From Acidobacteriota bacterium (GTDB lineage: Bacteria; Acidobacteriota; Blastocatellia; Pyrinomonadales; Pyrinomonadaceae): a stretch of 64,000 nt of DNA. The first letter of the stretch is position 1. The number at the start of each line of letters is the position of its first letter. The stretch is from NCBI GenBank assembly GCA_025463135.1, contig JAOAPY010000008.1, positions 62,001 to 126,000 on the forward strand, in the 5' to 3' direction. The notes under the pieces were generated by a model that saw only the letters and a list, made by a program, of their open reading frames with translations, was not told the origin of the DNA and made no database searches. Shown here piece by piece: positions 34,040 to 42,577 of the stretch. The position numbers and the translations under genes were made by a program.

Positions 34040-35515
34040 TTAACGCGGTAACGGCTGCGGCAGATTCGCCAGCGTATACGCCAGCACGGCCATCGCCGCA
34101 GCGTTTTCGGCGAGCTCGCGAGGCACTACTTTGTCGAGCGTGTCGGCGGCTGTGTGGTGATAATCGAAATAGGTCCTCGTGTCTTGCCACAATCCGAACG
34201 ATGGCACGCCGGCCGTACCCAGTGGAGAAATATCCGTCTCAGTGCCCGTGGTTATCTGCAACAACCCCGCGCCCGACGTTTGCAGTATCGCCGACATTGG
34301 TTGTAAGAGCGGCAGAACCTCAGGCCTGCCTTTCACCTCGAACCCGAGGGGATGTCCCGCGCCTCGATCACTCTCGATGGCCGCGAAGTGATTGGCGATC
34401 TCGCCGGCATGATCCTTCGCATAAGTGCGGCCACCAACTACTCCATTCTCTTCGTTCATCCACGCGATAAAACGAATAGTGCGTTTCGGACGCAGGTGGA
34501 GTTGTTTCAGCAACTGTACCGTCTGCATGGCGATCACCACGCCGGCGCCATCATCGATCGCTCCCGTTCCCAGGTCCCAGGAATCAAGGTGACCGGAAAC
34601 GATAATGATTTGCTCGGGATGCTCGCTGCCCTTGAAGTCTGCGATCACGTTGTAACTTTCCGCATCGGGCAACTGCTTTGGCGTAAGCAGCAGCTGCATG
34701 CGCACGGTTCCCAGCGCGGCGAGGCGCGCGATCAAATCTCCATCTTCAGCGGTTACCGCGGCCGCGGGAATCTTTGGCGCGTCATCGGGATAACGCAACG
34801 CGCCTGTGTGCGGCAGGCGAAATTCCGCGCCCCCGGCTGAGCGATTCAAGGCGGCGACCGCCCCTAAGCGAGCGGCCGCACTGGCGCCGCCGCTGCGGTA
34901 CGCGACGGCTTGCCCGTAGGCCTCGCCACCGAATCCCTCCGCGGCCATTTGGCGATCAAAGCGCGCATTGAAGAGAACGATCTTGCCGGCCACTTTGTCA
35001 CGGCCCAACGCTTTCAGCTCATCGAAGTTGTTGACGACAACAACTTCGGCGTTGAGGCCATCGGGCGCAGTGGGGACACTGCCGCCGAGTGCGGTCAGAA
35101 TGATCTTTTGCGTGGTCCCTTCCGCCTGCCCCGGGTAACGCACCAACGCGGCTGTCTCTTCACCACGCACCCAATGCGGCACCGAGAGTTTCTCGAGTTT
35201 CACTTCGAGGCCAAGCCGCCGCATCTCTTTGGCGATATACTCCACCGCCGCCGCAGCCTGTGGCGAGCCGCTCAAGCGTGGTCCAATGCTGTCGGTCAAG
35301 TGCGCAAGCTGGCGATAAGCGTAGTCGCTGGACAGCGCCGCCTCTTGCAGCTTTCGCAAATCCGCCGAGAGCTGCGCTGGATATGTGGTGACGGGCGCTG
35401 TTTCCTGCGCGCGCTGCGGTTGAGAAGTCGATGGACTCGAGATTAGTAGGCCCACAGTCATTGCCAGAACGAAAACGCGCTTTGCGACTACTGGGGTTGA
35501 TGTTAGTACGTTCAT
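34040..35515 (-). CDS. Secreted M28 family metallopeptidase
   Basis: A 491-residue two-zinc aminopeptidase/carboxypeptidase Q-like enzyme with a signal peptide (about residues 1-35). Residues 145-290 hold a PA domain insertion (ALGRDKVAGKIVLFNARFD). The zinc motifs follow: IIVSGHLDSWDLGTGAIDDG with His and Asp ligands, then AWMNEENGVVGGRTY with Glu, SDRGAGHPLGF and a last histidine in YHHTAADTLDKV. Domain order and length match plasma-glutamate-carboxypeptidase-like M28 proteins. Periplasmic or secreted dipeptide/peptide hydrolysis is likely. Confidence 0.9.
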   Translation of the reverse strand: MNVLTSTPVVAKRVFVLAMTVGLLISSPSTSQPQRAQETAPVTTYPAQLSADLRKLQEAALSSDYAYRQLAHLTDSIGPRLSGSPQAAAAVEYIAKEMRRLGLEVKLEKLSVPHWVRGEETAALVRYPGQAEGTTQKIILTALGGSVPTAPDGLNAEVVVVNNFDELKALGRDKVAGKIVLFNARFDRQMAAEGFGGEAYGQAVAYRSGGASAAARLGAVAALNRSAGGAEFRLPHTGALRYPDDAPKIPAAAVTAEDGDLIARLAALGTVRMQLLLTPKQLPDAESYNVIADFKGSEHPEQIIIVSGHLDSWDLGTGAIDDGAGVVIAMQTVQLLKQLHLRPKRTIRFIAWMNEENGVVGGRTYAKDHAGEIANHFAAIESDRGAGHPLGFEVKGRPEVLPLLQPMSAILQTSGAGLLQITTGTETDISPLGTAGVPSFGLWQDTRTYFDYHHTAADTLDKVVPRELAENAAAMAVLAYTLANLPQPLPR

Positions 35516-35584
35516 TTCTGCCTCTCAACCATCTTCTTATCTTCACGAGGTTCTTTGTGGAAAAATTACTTATGACTGAATCAA

Positions 35585-35715
35585 GTTCTTTTGCGGCGAG
35601 GTTCCGTGCCTTTGCGCTCTTTGCGCCTTTGCGGGAGAGTCAATTTTTGTCGACTCGTCCCACCGGCGAAAAGAGAATCTCCCGCAAAGGCGTAAAGGCG
35701 CAAAGAAAAAGAGGC
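35585..35715. repeat. Paired CTTTGCG-type repeat arrays (array H)
   Basis: Left arm CCTTTGCGCTCTTTGCGCC (about 35607-35637) and right arm CTCCCGCAAAGGCGTAAAGG (about 35679-35702) are near-perfect complements. Units are 8-9 bp here rather than 7. The array lies about 15 bp after the hydroxybutyryl-CoA dehydrogenase stop codon, in the gap to the M28 start. Confidence 0.75.
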
Positions 35716-35730
35716 CTAATCAACCCTTTA

Positions 35731-36624
35731 CTACACCAGATTCATCGGTGTCGGATTTTTTGGATCCGTGGAGTAATCGTAAAAGCCTCGACCGGATTTG
35801 CGACCGTACAGACCAGCCAGCACCATGCGCTTCAACAGAGGCGGCGGCGCGAAACGTTTTTCGCGAAACTCATTGAACATGATCTCGGCAATGTAGTAGG
35901 TGGTATCCAGTCCTACAAAGTCTCCGAGCGTAAACGGTCCCATCGGATACCCCAGACCCAGCTTCATCGCCGTATCAATGTCGGTGATCGAGCCGACCCC
36001 TTCTTCAAGAGCGCGAATTGCATCCAGCATGTAAGGCACCAGCAACCGATTCACGATAAAGCCGGTCTTGTCGCTGGTGCGTACGGTGGTCTTGCCCAAC
36101 TGCTTGCCGAACTCAATCGCCTCTTCATAGATAGTTTCGTCGGTCAGGATGGTGCGGATCACTTCCACCAGTTTCATTAACGGCACGGGATTGAAAAAAT
36201 GCATCCCGATAAATCGCTTTTGTCGTTCCGGCGAAGTGGCCGTCATCATTTCGGTAATAGAGATCGATGACGTGTTGGAAGCAAAGATCGTCTCCGGCTT
36301 ACAAATGCGATCCAACTCGGCGTATGTTTTGCGCTTCTCTTCCAGGTTTTCAATGATCGCTTCGATAATGATGTCGCAATCTGCCAGCGCTTCAAAGGTG
36401 GTCGTGCCGGAGAGCCGGCCATGAATTTCCTGCTGCTGTTCACCGGTGATGGCGCCCTTCTCGGCGAACTTAGCAAGCGATTTTTCGACACCGGCAAAAC
36501 CGCGTTGAATCAAATCATCGGAAACTTCTCTTACTACTGTTTCAAAACCGGCGCTGGCCGCGACCTGCGCGATACCCGATCCCATCAGACCACAACCCAA
36601 CACGCCTACCTTCTTGATTGTCAT
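35731..36624 (-). CDS. hbd: 3-hydroxybutyryl-CoA dehydrogenase
   Basis: A 297-residue NAD-dependent dehydrogenase that oxidises L-3-hydroxybutyryl-CoA (or reduces acetoacetyl-CoA). The Rossmann motif GVLGCGLMGSGIAQV is at residues 7-21. The catalytic histidine is in FIGMHFFNPVPLMKLVEVI near 138-156, with FASNTSSISITEM before it. The C-terminal domain ends YGRKSGRGFYDYS, as in the family. It is a single-domain enzyme, not the fused FadB type. No other beta-oxidation gene is adjacent. A rhomboid gene lies upstream on the same strand after 90 bp. Confidence 0.92.
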   Translation of the reverse strand: MTIKKVGVLGCGLMGSGIAQVAASAGFETVVREVSDDLIQRGFAGVEKSLAKFAEKGAITGEQQQEIHGRLSGTTTFEALADCDIIIEAIIENLEEKRKTYAELDRICKPETIFASNTSSISITEMMTATSPERQKRFIGMHFFNPVPLMKLVEVIRTILTDETIYEEAIEFGKQLGKTTVRTSDKTGFIVNRLLVPYMLDAIRALEEGVGSITDIDTAMKLGLGYPMGPFTLGDFVGLDTTYYIAEIMFNEFREKRFAPPPLLKRMVLAGLYGRKSGRGFYDYSTDPKNPTPMNLV

Positions 36625-36713
36625 TGCTCAATGTTCTCCTCACAAAAAAAATATGAATAGCCTGTGATCAAATGTCTTCGACGTATTAGCCTCTTCAACT
36701 CCGGAATCAGTTC

Positions 36714-38003
36714 CTATTCATAAGCTTTGCCGTTGGTCTTCAACCAGACTTCATATTCTTTTTCCCAGGTCTGGAAGTCGGTGAGCAGCTGCCCCTTGAG
36801 TTTAGGATCAGGTTGCCTGGTGCGCAGCAGCAACGCTTGTAACTTCCGTTTCACCTGGTCAGCTTTGATGTCCGGAGCATCGAGCTTTTCCAAAGTGGCG
36901 ACCGCGGTGTCGACACCACTCGCATCCCCCTTGGCCGCCGCCAGGAAAACGTCCTGTCCTTCATTTATGGCTTTGGCAAATTCCAAAAACTCCAGCGCCT
37001 TGCCCGTGGGGGCCGGCGGCTGAGCTTCTTCGGTGGTCTGATCGAACGGGGTCGGATCGCCGGCGTGCTGAGCCGCGCGCTCGAAACTGAATACCACCAG
37101 CGCCAGTGAAGCCACCTGGAGGACTTGCCAGACCACAGTCGTACTCGAGCGCTCGCCGGGCCGGCGATAACTCACCACCAAAGCCAACACAGCTCCCGAA
37201 AACAGCCCGCCCAGGTGTGCGGCATTGTCAATAAAGCCACGCCCCATGAAACCGATGAAGAGATTGATCATGATGACGGGCAGCAGACCGGTGCCAAACG
37301 CGCGTTTGAAACCTTCCGGTAACTCGCTGCGAAACTTGATGCCAAAAACAAAGAGTACGCCCACCAGACCAAACAGTGCTCCGGAAGCTCCCACCGATGG
37401 ATCGTCATGCGTTTTCAGGAGGAAGCGTCCCAGCGTTCCCAACTGCCTGCCGGGACCGACCACAGTCAAATAGCTCGCCACTACGCCGGCGATGCCGGTC
37501 ACCACCCAGAAGAAGACAAACCTGGCAGAGCCATAGAGTTTTTCGACGTAGGGACCGATCATCCAAAGGCTGTACATGTTCACCAGCAGATGAAGCAGGT
37601 TGCCATGCAGGAACATTGGCGTAACAAAGCGCCACCATTGATGCGGCTGCTGATCAATCAGGACATTCAACTTCGCGCCATAGTGGACCAGCACCGGCCC
37701 CGGGAAAACCCACAAGGCGTTGCCGGTCATGCCACTCGAGCGCCACATCAAAAGAAACAGGAAGAAGTTCGCGATCAGAAGGACTATGGTGAAGATATAA
37801 GGGCGGCCCAGGACTGCGCGTGCAAAGCGCATCGTCTCGTTGTCATAGGTGGTGGTGGCCGGAGTCGTGGCTCGGGCCGGCGCGGCCTTGAGTGGTGCGC
37901 CGCAAACTGCGCAGGCGTCCTGACCGGCGCCGACAATTGCGCCGCAACTGCGACAGACGCTGGGTCGTCCGGGTGGGGATGTCTTTGGCTTGCGTTCAAA
38001 CAA
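36714..38003 (-). CDS. Rhomboid intramembrane serine protease with N-terminal zinc ribbon
   Basis: A 429-residue protein. Residues 17-42 contain two CxxC pairs (CRSCGAIVGAGQDACAVCG), a zinc ribbon. The rhomboid core spans about residues 75-300 with six helices. The loop MFLHGNLLHLLVNMYSLWMI, the nucleophile in GASGALFGLVGVLF and the histidine in DNAAHLGGLFSGAVLAL give a complete Ser-His dyad. The C-terminal 120 residues are soluble and helical, rich in Lys and Glu. Substrates are unknown. A hairpin (38021-38051) lies just upstream of the start. Confidence 0.88.
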   Translation of the reverse strand: MFERKPKTSPPGRPSVCRSCGAIVGAGQDACAVCGAPLKAAPARATTPATTTYDNETMRFARAVLGRPYIFTIVLLIANFFLFLLMWRSSGMTGNALWVFPGPVLVHYGAKLNVLIDQQPHQWWRFVTPMFLHGNLLHLLVNMYSLWMIGPYVEKLYGSARFVFFWVVTGIAGVVASYLTVVGPGRQLGTLGRFLLKTHDDPSVGASGALFGLVGVLFVFGIKFRSELPEGFKRAFGTGLLPVIMINLFIGFMGRGFIDNAAHLGGLFSGAVLALVVSYRRPGERSSTTVVWQVLQVASLALVVFSFERAAQHAGDPTPFDQTTEEAQPPAPTGKALEFLEFAKAINEGQDVFLAAAKGDASGVDTAVATLEKLDAPDIKADQVKRKLQALLLRTRQPDPKLKGQLLTDFQTWEKEYEVWLKTNGKAYE

Positions 38004-38020
38004 GAGAGTCTAAGTGAATA

Positions 38021-38051
38021 AGCGTGATGCCTACCGGGGAAGCATCACGCT
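38021..38051. terminator. Perfect 10-bp stem hairpin between ferritin-like and rhomboid genes
   Basis: AGCGTGATGC and GCATCACGCT pair exactly around an 11-base loop. It lies downstream of the minus-strand ferritin-like gene and 17 bp before the rhomboid start. The stem is followed by TTATTCACTT on the minus strand, a weak T-rich tail. It may be a terminator or a leader structure. Confidence 0.4.
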
Positions 38052-38133
38052 GTGATCGAACACGCGGTTGATTTGAATCGACGAAGGCAACAAGCCGGAT
38101 GGATTTCTTACCGCGGCTTATGTCCGGCTAATG

Positions 38134-38700
38134 TTAACTGACTGCACCTTGCGACAAATCTCGCGGGCTAAATCCTTCCAATAGACTCACAAGGTCGTCG
38201 GCGTGCTCTTCTTCCATTGCCAGGATTCCTTCCAGCATGCGCCGAGTGGTCGAATCGTCATTGCCGACATAATTAACCATGTCACGATAACTGTCGATCG
38301 CAATACGTTCCGCCACCAGATCTTCTTTGATCATGTCGATAAGCGTATCGCCTTCGACATATTCGGCGTGACTGCGGGTCAGGAGGCCTTCAGGCGAGAA
38401 GTTTGGCTCCCCCTTCAGTTGAACTATTCGCGCCGCGATCAAATCAGCGTGACCTTGTTCTTCGTTGGCGTGTATCAAAAACTCGGCCGCCACACTTTCG
38501 GCATTGATGCCCGCAGCCATGAAGTGATGCCGCCGGTAACGCAGCACGCACACAATTTCCGTCGCCAGCGCTTCATTCAGCAACTTGATTACGGTTTCCC
38601 GGTCGCCGCGATAGCCTTCCGTAACTGCACCTTGCTCAATGTGTTTGCGCGCGCGCTCACGCAAAGTCTTAATGTCAGTCAGAAATGGTTTATCAGCCAC
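38134..38700 (-). CDS. Ferritin-like (bacterioferritin-type) protein
   Basis: A 188-residue four-helix-bundle protein of the ferritin-like superfamily. Di-iron ligands are visible in LNEALATEIVCVLRYRRHHF (Glu near 47), HANEEQGHADLIAARIV (ExxH), KEDLVAERIAIDSYRDMVNY (Glu) and GILAMEEEHADDLVSLL (ExxH). A heme-ligating methionine is not obvious. The protein may store iron or detoxify peroxide. The group resembles the DUF892/Dps-like bacterioferritin relatives. No bfd gene is adjacent. Confidence 0.82.
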   Translation of the reverse strand: MADKPFLTDIKTLRERARKHIEQGAVTEGYRGDRETVIKLLNEALATEIVCVLRYRRHHFMAAGINAESVAAEFLIHANEEQGHADLIAARIVQLKGEPNFSPEGLLTRSHAEYVEGDTLIDMIKEDLVAERIAIDSYRDMVNYVGNDDSTTRRMLEGILAMEEEHADDLVSLLEGFSPRDLSQGAVS

Positions 38701-38959
38701 AATGGCCTCCTTGATAAATGAAGTTCCGGGGGTGAGGCGATATTACTCGGCTGGTTCTCGCCTAGCAAGTCGGCCTGTCTGCACTTGCTCAGAATTTGTC
38801 TTGACCTCAACGCATCGGCGGCGTAGAGTCAGTGCTGATTGAAGCAAAATACTCCTTCAAAGTCCTGACCTCAGAAAAGCTCATCCATCGTTAACGACTC
38901 CGAGCGCCCCTCCACTCGCTACTGAAGGCTCGGATCTCATGGAAGAAAAGGAAGAATAC

Positions 38960-40033
38960 ATGACTCACTCGGTATCAGTCTGCCTGACACGTTTCGGGTT
39001 CAGCTCTCTAAAATTCCTCATCGTTGCAATTCTCGCGCTTACCGCACTCCAAACGAACTGGAACGTCTGTGCCCAGGATCAGGACAAGGTCGTTGCGGTG
39101 GTAAACGGGAGCAAAATCACGCAAAGACAGGTCGACGCGTCGGTTACCGCCCAGGTATTTCCGCTCCAGCAACAAATATACGCTCTCCGCATAGCTGCTC
39201 TTGAGGGTCTTATCCTGCGGACAATCCTGGAAGACGAAGCAAAAAAGAGAAACTTCTCGGTTGAGGAGTTGAGCAAACAGCTCACCGCGGGAACGGTAGA
39301 CGTATCAGAGGTTGAGGTGGAAAGGCTTTACGCTGAGAACGCCTCCGCTATGGGAGCCATGAGTCCCGAGGAAGGGAAGGAACGATTGCGGCTTGACCTC
39401 GAAAGTCAGGCGCGGATGAAGAATTATCGAACGGCCCTCCTCCGTTTGCGATCGTCCTCGAATGTGGAGCTGAATCTGGAAGAGCCAAAGTTACCCACCA
39501 GTGAGAACGATCGTTCACCTTCGATTGGACCTGTAGCAGCGATGGTCATAATCACTACTTTCGCGGACTTTCAATGTCCCTATTGCAGGGGATCGCAGGA
39601 ACTGCTGAAGCGGATCCGGGAAGCTTATCCAACTGATGTAAGACTAATTTTCAAAAACCTGCCCTTAGAAATGCACGCGGAGGCCGCTTCGGCTGCACGG
39701 GCCGCTTTTTGCGCGGGACAACAGGGTTTCTTCTGGAAGTATCATGACGCTCTATACGCTGCAGACGACCTATCGCCTGAGGGGCTGAAGAAGATCGGGT
39801 TGGACCAGGGCTTGAATTTGCCGAGATTCGATGCCTGCATGGTTTCCGAGATTTCTCAGGCAGCCGTCCGGCGCGACATAACAGAAGCTAAACGACTTGG
39901 AATTGATAGCACTCCCACATTCATTATAAATGGCAAGCTCGTGCGCGGTGCCATCGGCTTTGAAGAGTTCAAAGTCATTGTTGCGCGAGAACTCAAACTC
40001 GCTCAGAGACCCTCGACCGTCAGCTCGCGTTAG
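38960..40033 (+). CDS. SurA-like/DsbA-like fusion, periplasmic foldase
   Basis: The start is set at the ATG at 38960, preceded by AAGGAAG; another ATG seven codons earlier lacks such a site. The 357-residue protein has a signal segment (to about residue 38). A SurA N-terminal-type chaperone domain follows (VVAVVNGSKITQRQVDASVT, about 43-170). A DsbA/thioredoxin-like domain then runs from about 190, with FADFQCPYCRGSQE (CPYC, residues 206-209) and the cis-proline loop IDSTPTFIINGKLVRGA. There is no peptidyl-prolyl isomerase domain. The next gene, 30 bp downstream, encodes a Cys-rich secreted protein, its likely client. Confidence 0.88.
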   Translation: MTHSVSVCLTRFGFSSLKFLIVAILALTALQTNWNVCAQDQDKVVAVVNGSKITQRQVDASVTAQVFPLQQQIYALRIAALEGLILRTILEDEAKKRNFSVEELSKQLTAGTVDVSEVEVERLYAENASAMGAMSPEEGKERLRLDLESQARMKNYRTALLRLRSSSNVELNLEEPKLPTSENDRSPSIGPVAAMVIITTFADFQCPYCRGSQELLKRIREAYPTDVRLIFKNLPLEMHAEAASAARAAFCAGQQGFFWKYHDALYAADDLSPEGLKKIGLDQGLNLPRFDACMVSEISQAAVRRDITEAKRLGIDSTPTFIINGKLVRGAIGFEEFKVIVARELKLAQRPSTVSSR

Positions 40034-40062
40034 CTTTCGCGAACCCTCATCAAGGAGCATAA

Positions 40063-42060
40063 ATGAAAGACCTCATTGTTCGTCTGACTCTTGCTTGCGT
40101 TTTTTCCTTTGCCTTCGTAAACGGCACCAAGGCCCAGGAGTTCTCCCCAGGACCTCCTTCAGCCAGAGTTCGCGATACCCCTCGTAGCAAGGGGGTCGGC
40201 GGAATGAGCCCTGAAGAAAAGGTAGTCAGGATGGCATATGACAAATTGACTGTGCTGAGCAAGGCGGCACTGCTCATCAAACCCGATCAGGCCGACGCCC
40301 CTCCTGATGAGACTCTGTTCCTGAGATTCGAATTGAGTAATTTTCGGGTAGGGCCAATTCAGGAAATCCTGAAGAGCAAGCAAAGTGAACTAATCACGGG
40401 TTGGTCGGGAGAGCCGACAGTTACCCTTGGGAGGTCGTCGTCGCGACTAAACAAAGAAGAGGAGCACGTGGCCTACACTGCTGAATGGAGCAAGGGTCAA
40501 TATGCCTCAATATACGACCGCCAGTGGACTATTGGTGATTTGTTCGGCTATGAGCCGAACCATTACTTTGATGTTGGTGAATATGCCATGTACAACGTAA
40601 CGGTTTGGTTCAAAGGTAAGACTCGCTCGTATCGCGCGCTTGCGCTTTTTCACAACCAGTATGGCTCGGTCGAAAGCCTCAAACCCTCGTTTTGGGACAG
40701 TGTGGTTGGCTCCGGAGGATCATTGACTGAGGTCTGGAATGATGAACGCCCGCCGGTAGGAAAGAAGATCAGTCCTCCGATCAAGGACGGCTCCCTATCG
40801 CAAAAGGCACATGTCTATTTGCCAGACCCGAGCGCTTCCAGGAGACTAGCGGCCGGTAGAACGGCAGAACCCAAATTGACTCTGAGCCCGATGACGACGA
40901 ATGCGGCCTACACTTCAGAGAGCTACTCTGCGGCGAGCATTGAAAGCGACATCGTCCGAACCACAACCGAAGATAATTCGGAACATAGCGGAGGCTACCA
41001 TGGTGAGCGAGTCGGTTTTCAGGGTGCCTGTACGAACCAGTCGAACACTCAGCAGTTATGTCAGGTTGCAATTACCGATACCTTTACCTACGAAAATGGA
41101 TCGACGACCAACTTGTTTTACGTCCATGTGTATCGGGTGGATAACAAGATCGAAAACGCCACTGGCCCCAGAGGAACGGCGATAACTTGTGACCAGGGCC
41201 GCGGAATCGCTGTCGAGAATTGCCTTAATCCGCAATGTACATACTCGGTTTCGTTATCAGGTTCAGGCTTTGGCATGACAATGTCCGGTGGCGACGTGTG
41301 GAATGGCCAATTGGTCCACAAGCATACCTGCAATATTCCCGCCACACCTGGCTACTGCAATGGGGCTACGTCGTATCCACAATTTTCCAATGGATGCACT
41401 GGCGGATTAGTTGATGTTGGCGGAACCTGTGGAAAGGCCCAATGGTTTGTGAACAAATGCTTCACCGGAAATGAAGGGTACGACCCCACCACTTGCCTTT
41501 GTTTGGCAGAGTCGCCGATTCTGATCGATATCAACGGTGACGGCTTCGCGCTTACTGATGGGGCGGGCGGTGTAACGTTCGATCTACTTAGTAACGGCCA
41601 CCCTGACCACCTCTCCTGGACCGTTTCCGGCTCAGATGACGCGTTTTTGGCGCTTGACCGCAATGGGAACGGCAAAATAGACAATGGGAAGGAACTGTTT
41701 GGGAACATCAGCGCGCAACCCGAGCCTATAGGCGGCGACCAGAAGAACGGATTTCTTGCCCTCGCCGAATTTGATAAACCTGCGAACGGTGGCAACGGGG
41801 ATGGCGTTATTAATCGGAATGATGCGATCTTTTCGTCGCTGCGCTTATGGCAGGACACAAATCACAATGGCATCTCGGAATCGTCTGAGTTACATACCCT
41901 GCCAGAGCTCGGCTTAAAGACTCTGGACCTTGATTATCGAGAATCGAAACGGACTGATGAGTACGGAAACAAATTCAAGTTTCGTGCGAGAGTTAGAGAC
42001 GTGCATGATGCCCAGGTGGGGCGCTGGGCCTGGGACGTTTTTCTTGCTCATGCGCAGTGA
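40063..42060 (+). CDS. Cys-rich secreted protein with EF-hand-like calcium motifs
   Basis: A 665-residue exported protein (signal residues 1-25). I recognise no family for residues 40-390. Residues about 320-485 contain twelve cysteines (for example ENCLNPQCTYS, PGYCNGATSYPQFSNGC, TTCLCLAE). From about 487 there is a C-terminal region with calcium-type loops: DINGDGFAL, DRNGNGKIDNGKELFG, NGDGVINRNDAIF and DTNHNGISESSEL. That C-terminal type is common in large secreted bacterial proteins. Its partner foldase gene lies 29 bp upstream. Surface display or secretion is likely; function unknown. Confidence 0.75.
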   Translation: MKDLIVRLTLACVFSFAFVNGTKAQEFSPGPPSARVRDTPRSKGVGGMSPEEKVVRMAYDKLTVLSKAALLIKPDQADAPPDETLFLRFELSNFRVGPIQEILKSKQSELITGWSGEPTVTLGRSSSRLNKEEEHVAYTAEWSKGQYASIYDRQWTIGDLFGYEPNHYFDVGEYAMYNVTVWFKGKTRSYRALALFHNQYGSVESLKPSFWDSVVGSGGSLTEVWNDERPPVGKKISPPIKDGSLSQKAHVYLPDPSASRRLAAGRTAEPKLTLSPMTTNAAYTSESYSAASIESDIVRTTTEDNSEHSGGYHGERVGFQGACTNQSNTQQLCQVAITDTFTYENGSTTNLFYVHVYRVDNKIENATGPRGTAITCDQGRGIAVENCLNPQCTYSVSLSGSGFGMTMSGGDVWNGQLVHKHTCNIPATPGYCNGATSYPQFSNGCTGGLVDVGGTCGKAQWFVNKCFTGNEGYDPTTCLCLAESPILIDINGDGFALTDGAGGVTFDLLSNGHPDHLSWTVSGSDDAFLALDRNGNGKIDNGKELFGNISAQPEPIGGDQKNGFLALAEFDKPANGGNGDGVINRNDAIFSSLRLWQDTNHNGISESSELHTLPELGLKTLDLDYRESKRTDEYGNKFKFRARVRDVHDAQVGRWAWDVFLAHAQ

Positions 42061-42577
42061 TTTACTATAAGGTCCCGCATGCGGAGGGCGGATGGTGAGT
42101 TTGTTCTCAGGGAATTGAATCCGAGAACGACCAATCCGCCTTCGTCCTTCGCTCTAACAGCGAGCCTCCTGGGGGAAGTTGATCATGCCGAGCGGCCGAG
42201 ACTTGGTCGGCGGTAATTAGTTAGGCCCGAAATTAGATTAACTATGCGCTCGTTTCGATTAGTCTTTTCATCTGTACTGGCCTTAGGGTTGTTGATCTTG
42301 GGTTATCTCACGTCAGGCGGGTTTGACCAGGGACTGGGCCACACATTATTCATAGCCGGAGCCATCATCCTCGCGGGAGTCATCATTGCCTCGGCAATTT
42401 CGGATCGCGAACGAAGGGATTAGGAACTGGCGCCTCTCTCAAACTTGAGGAGCGCTGGCAACGGACTTAAGGTTTGGCTTAGAATTCAACGAAAGATTTC
42501 TTTGCGAGATTCGGTTGGGTATCATGGCCGCTCGGCAGGTTATGCCGCGCGCTCGGCGGTAGCCATCCTCTACACGT
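42061..42577. other. Mostly non-coding gap holding one small membrane-protein gene
   Basis: The stretch from 42061 to 42243 shows no convincing ORF. A 59-codon gene is listed at 42244. From 42424 to 42577 nothing is supported. Confidence 0.5.
42244..42423 (+). CDS. Small two-helix membrane protein
   Basis: A 59-residue frame, MRSFRLVFSSVLALGLLILG at the start and SDRERRD at the end. Two hydrophobic helices (about residues 5-22 and 35-52) are separated by a short Gly/His loop. The start has no strong ribosome-binding site, and no family is recognised. The amino-acid pattern, a clear two-helix topology with a charged C-terminus, favours a real gene. It stands between two unrelated convergent genes. 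Confidence 0.5.
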   Translation: MRSFRLVFSSVLALGLLILGYLTSGGFDQGLGHTLFIAGAIILAGVIIASAISDRERRD

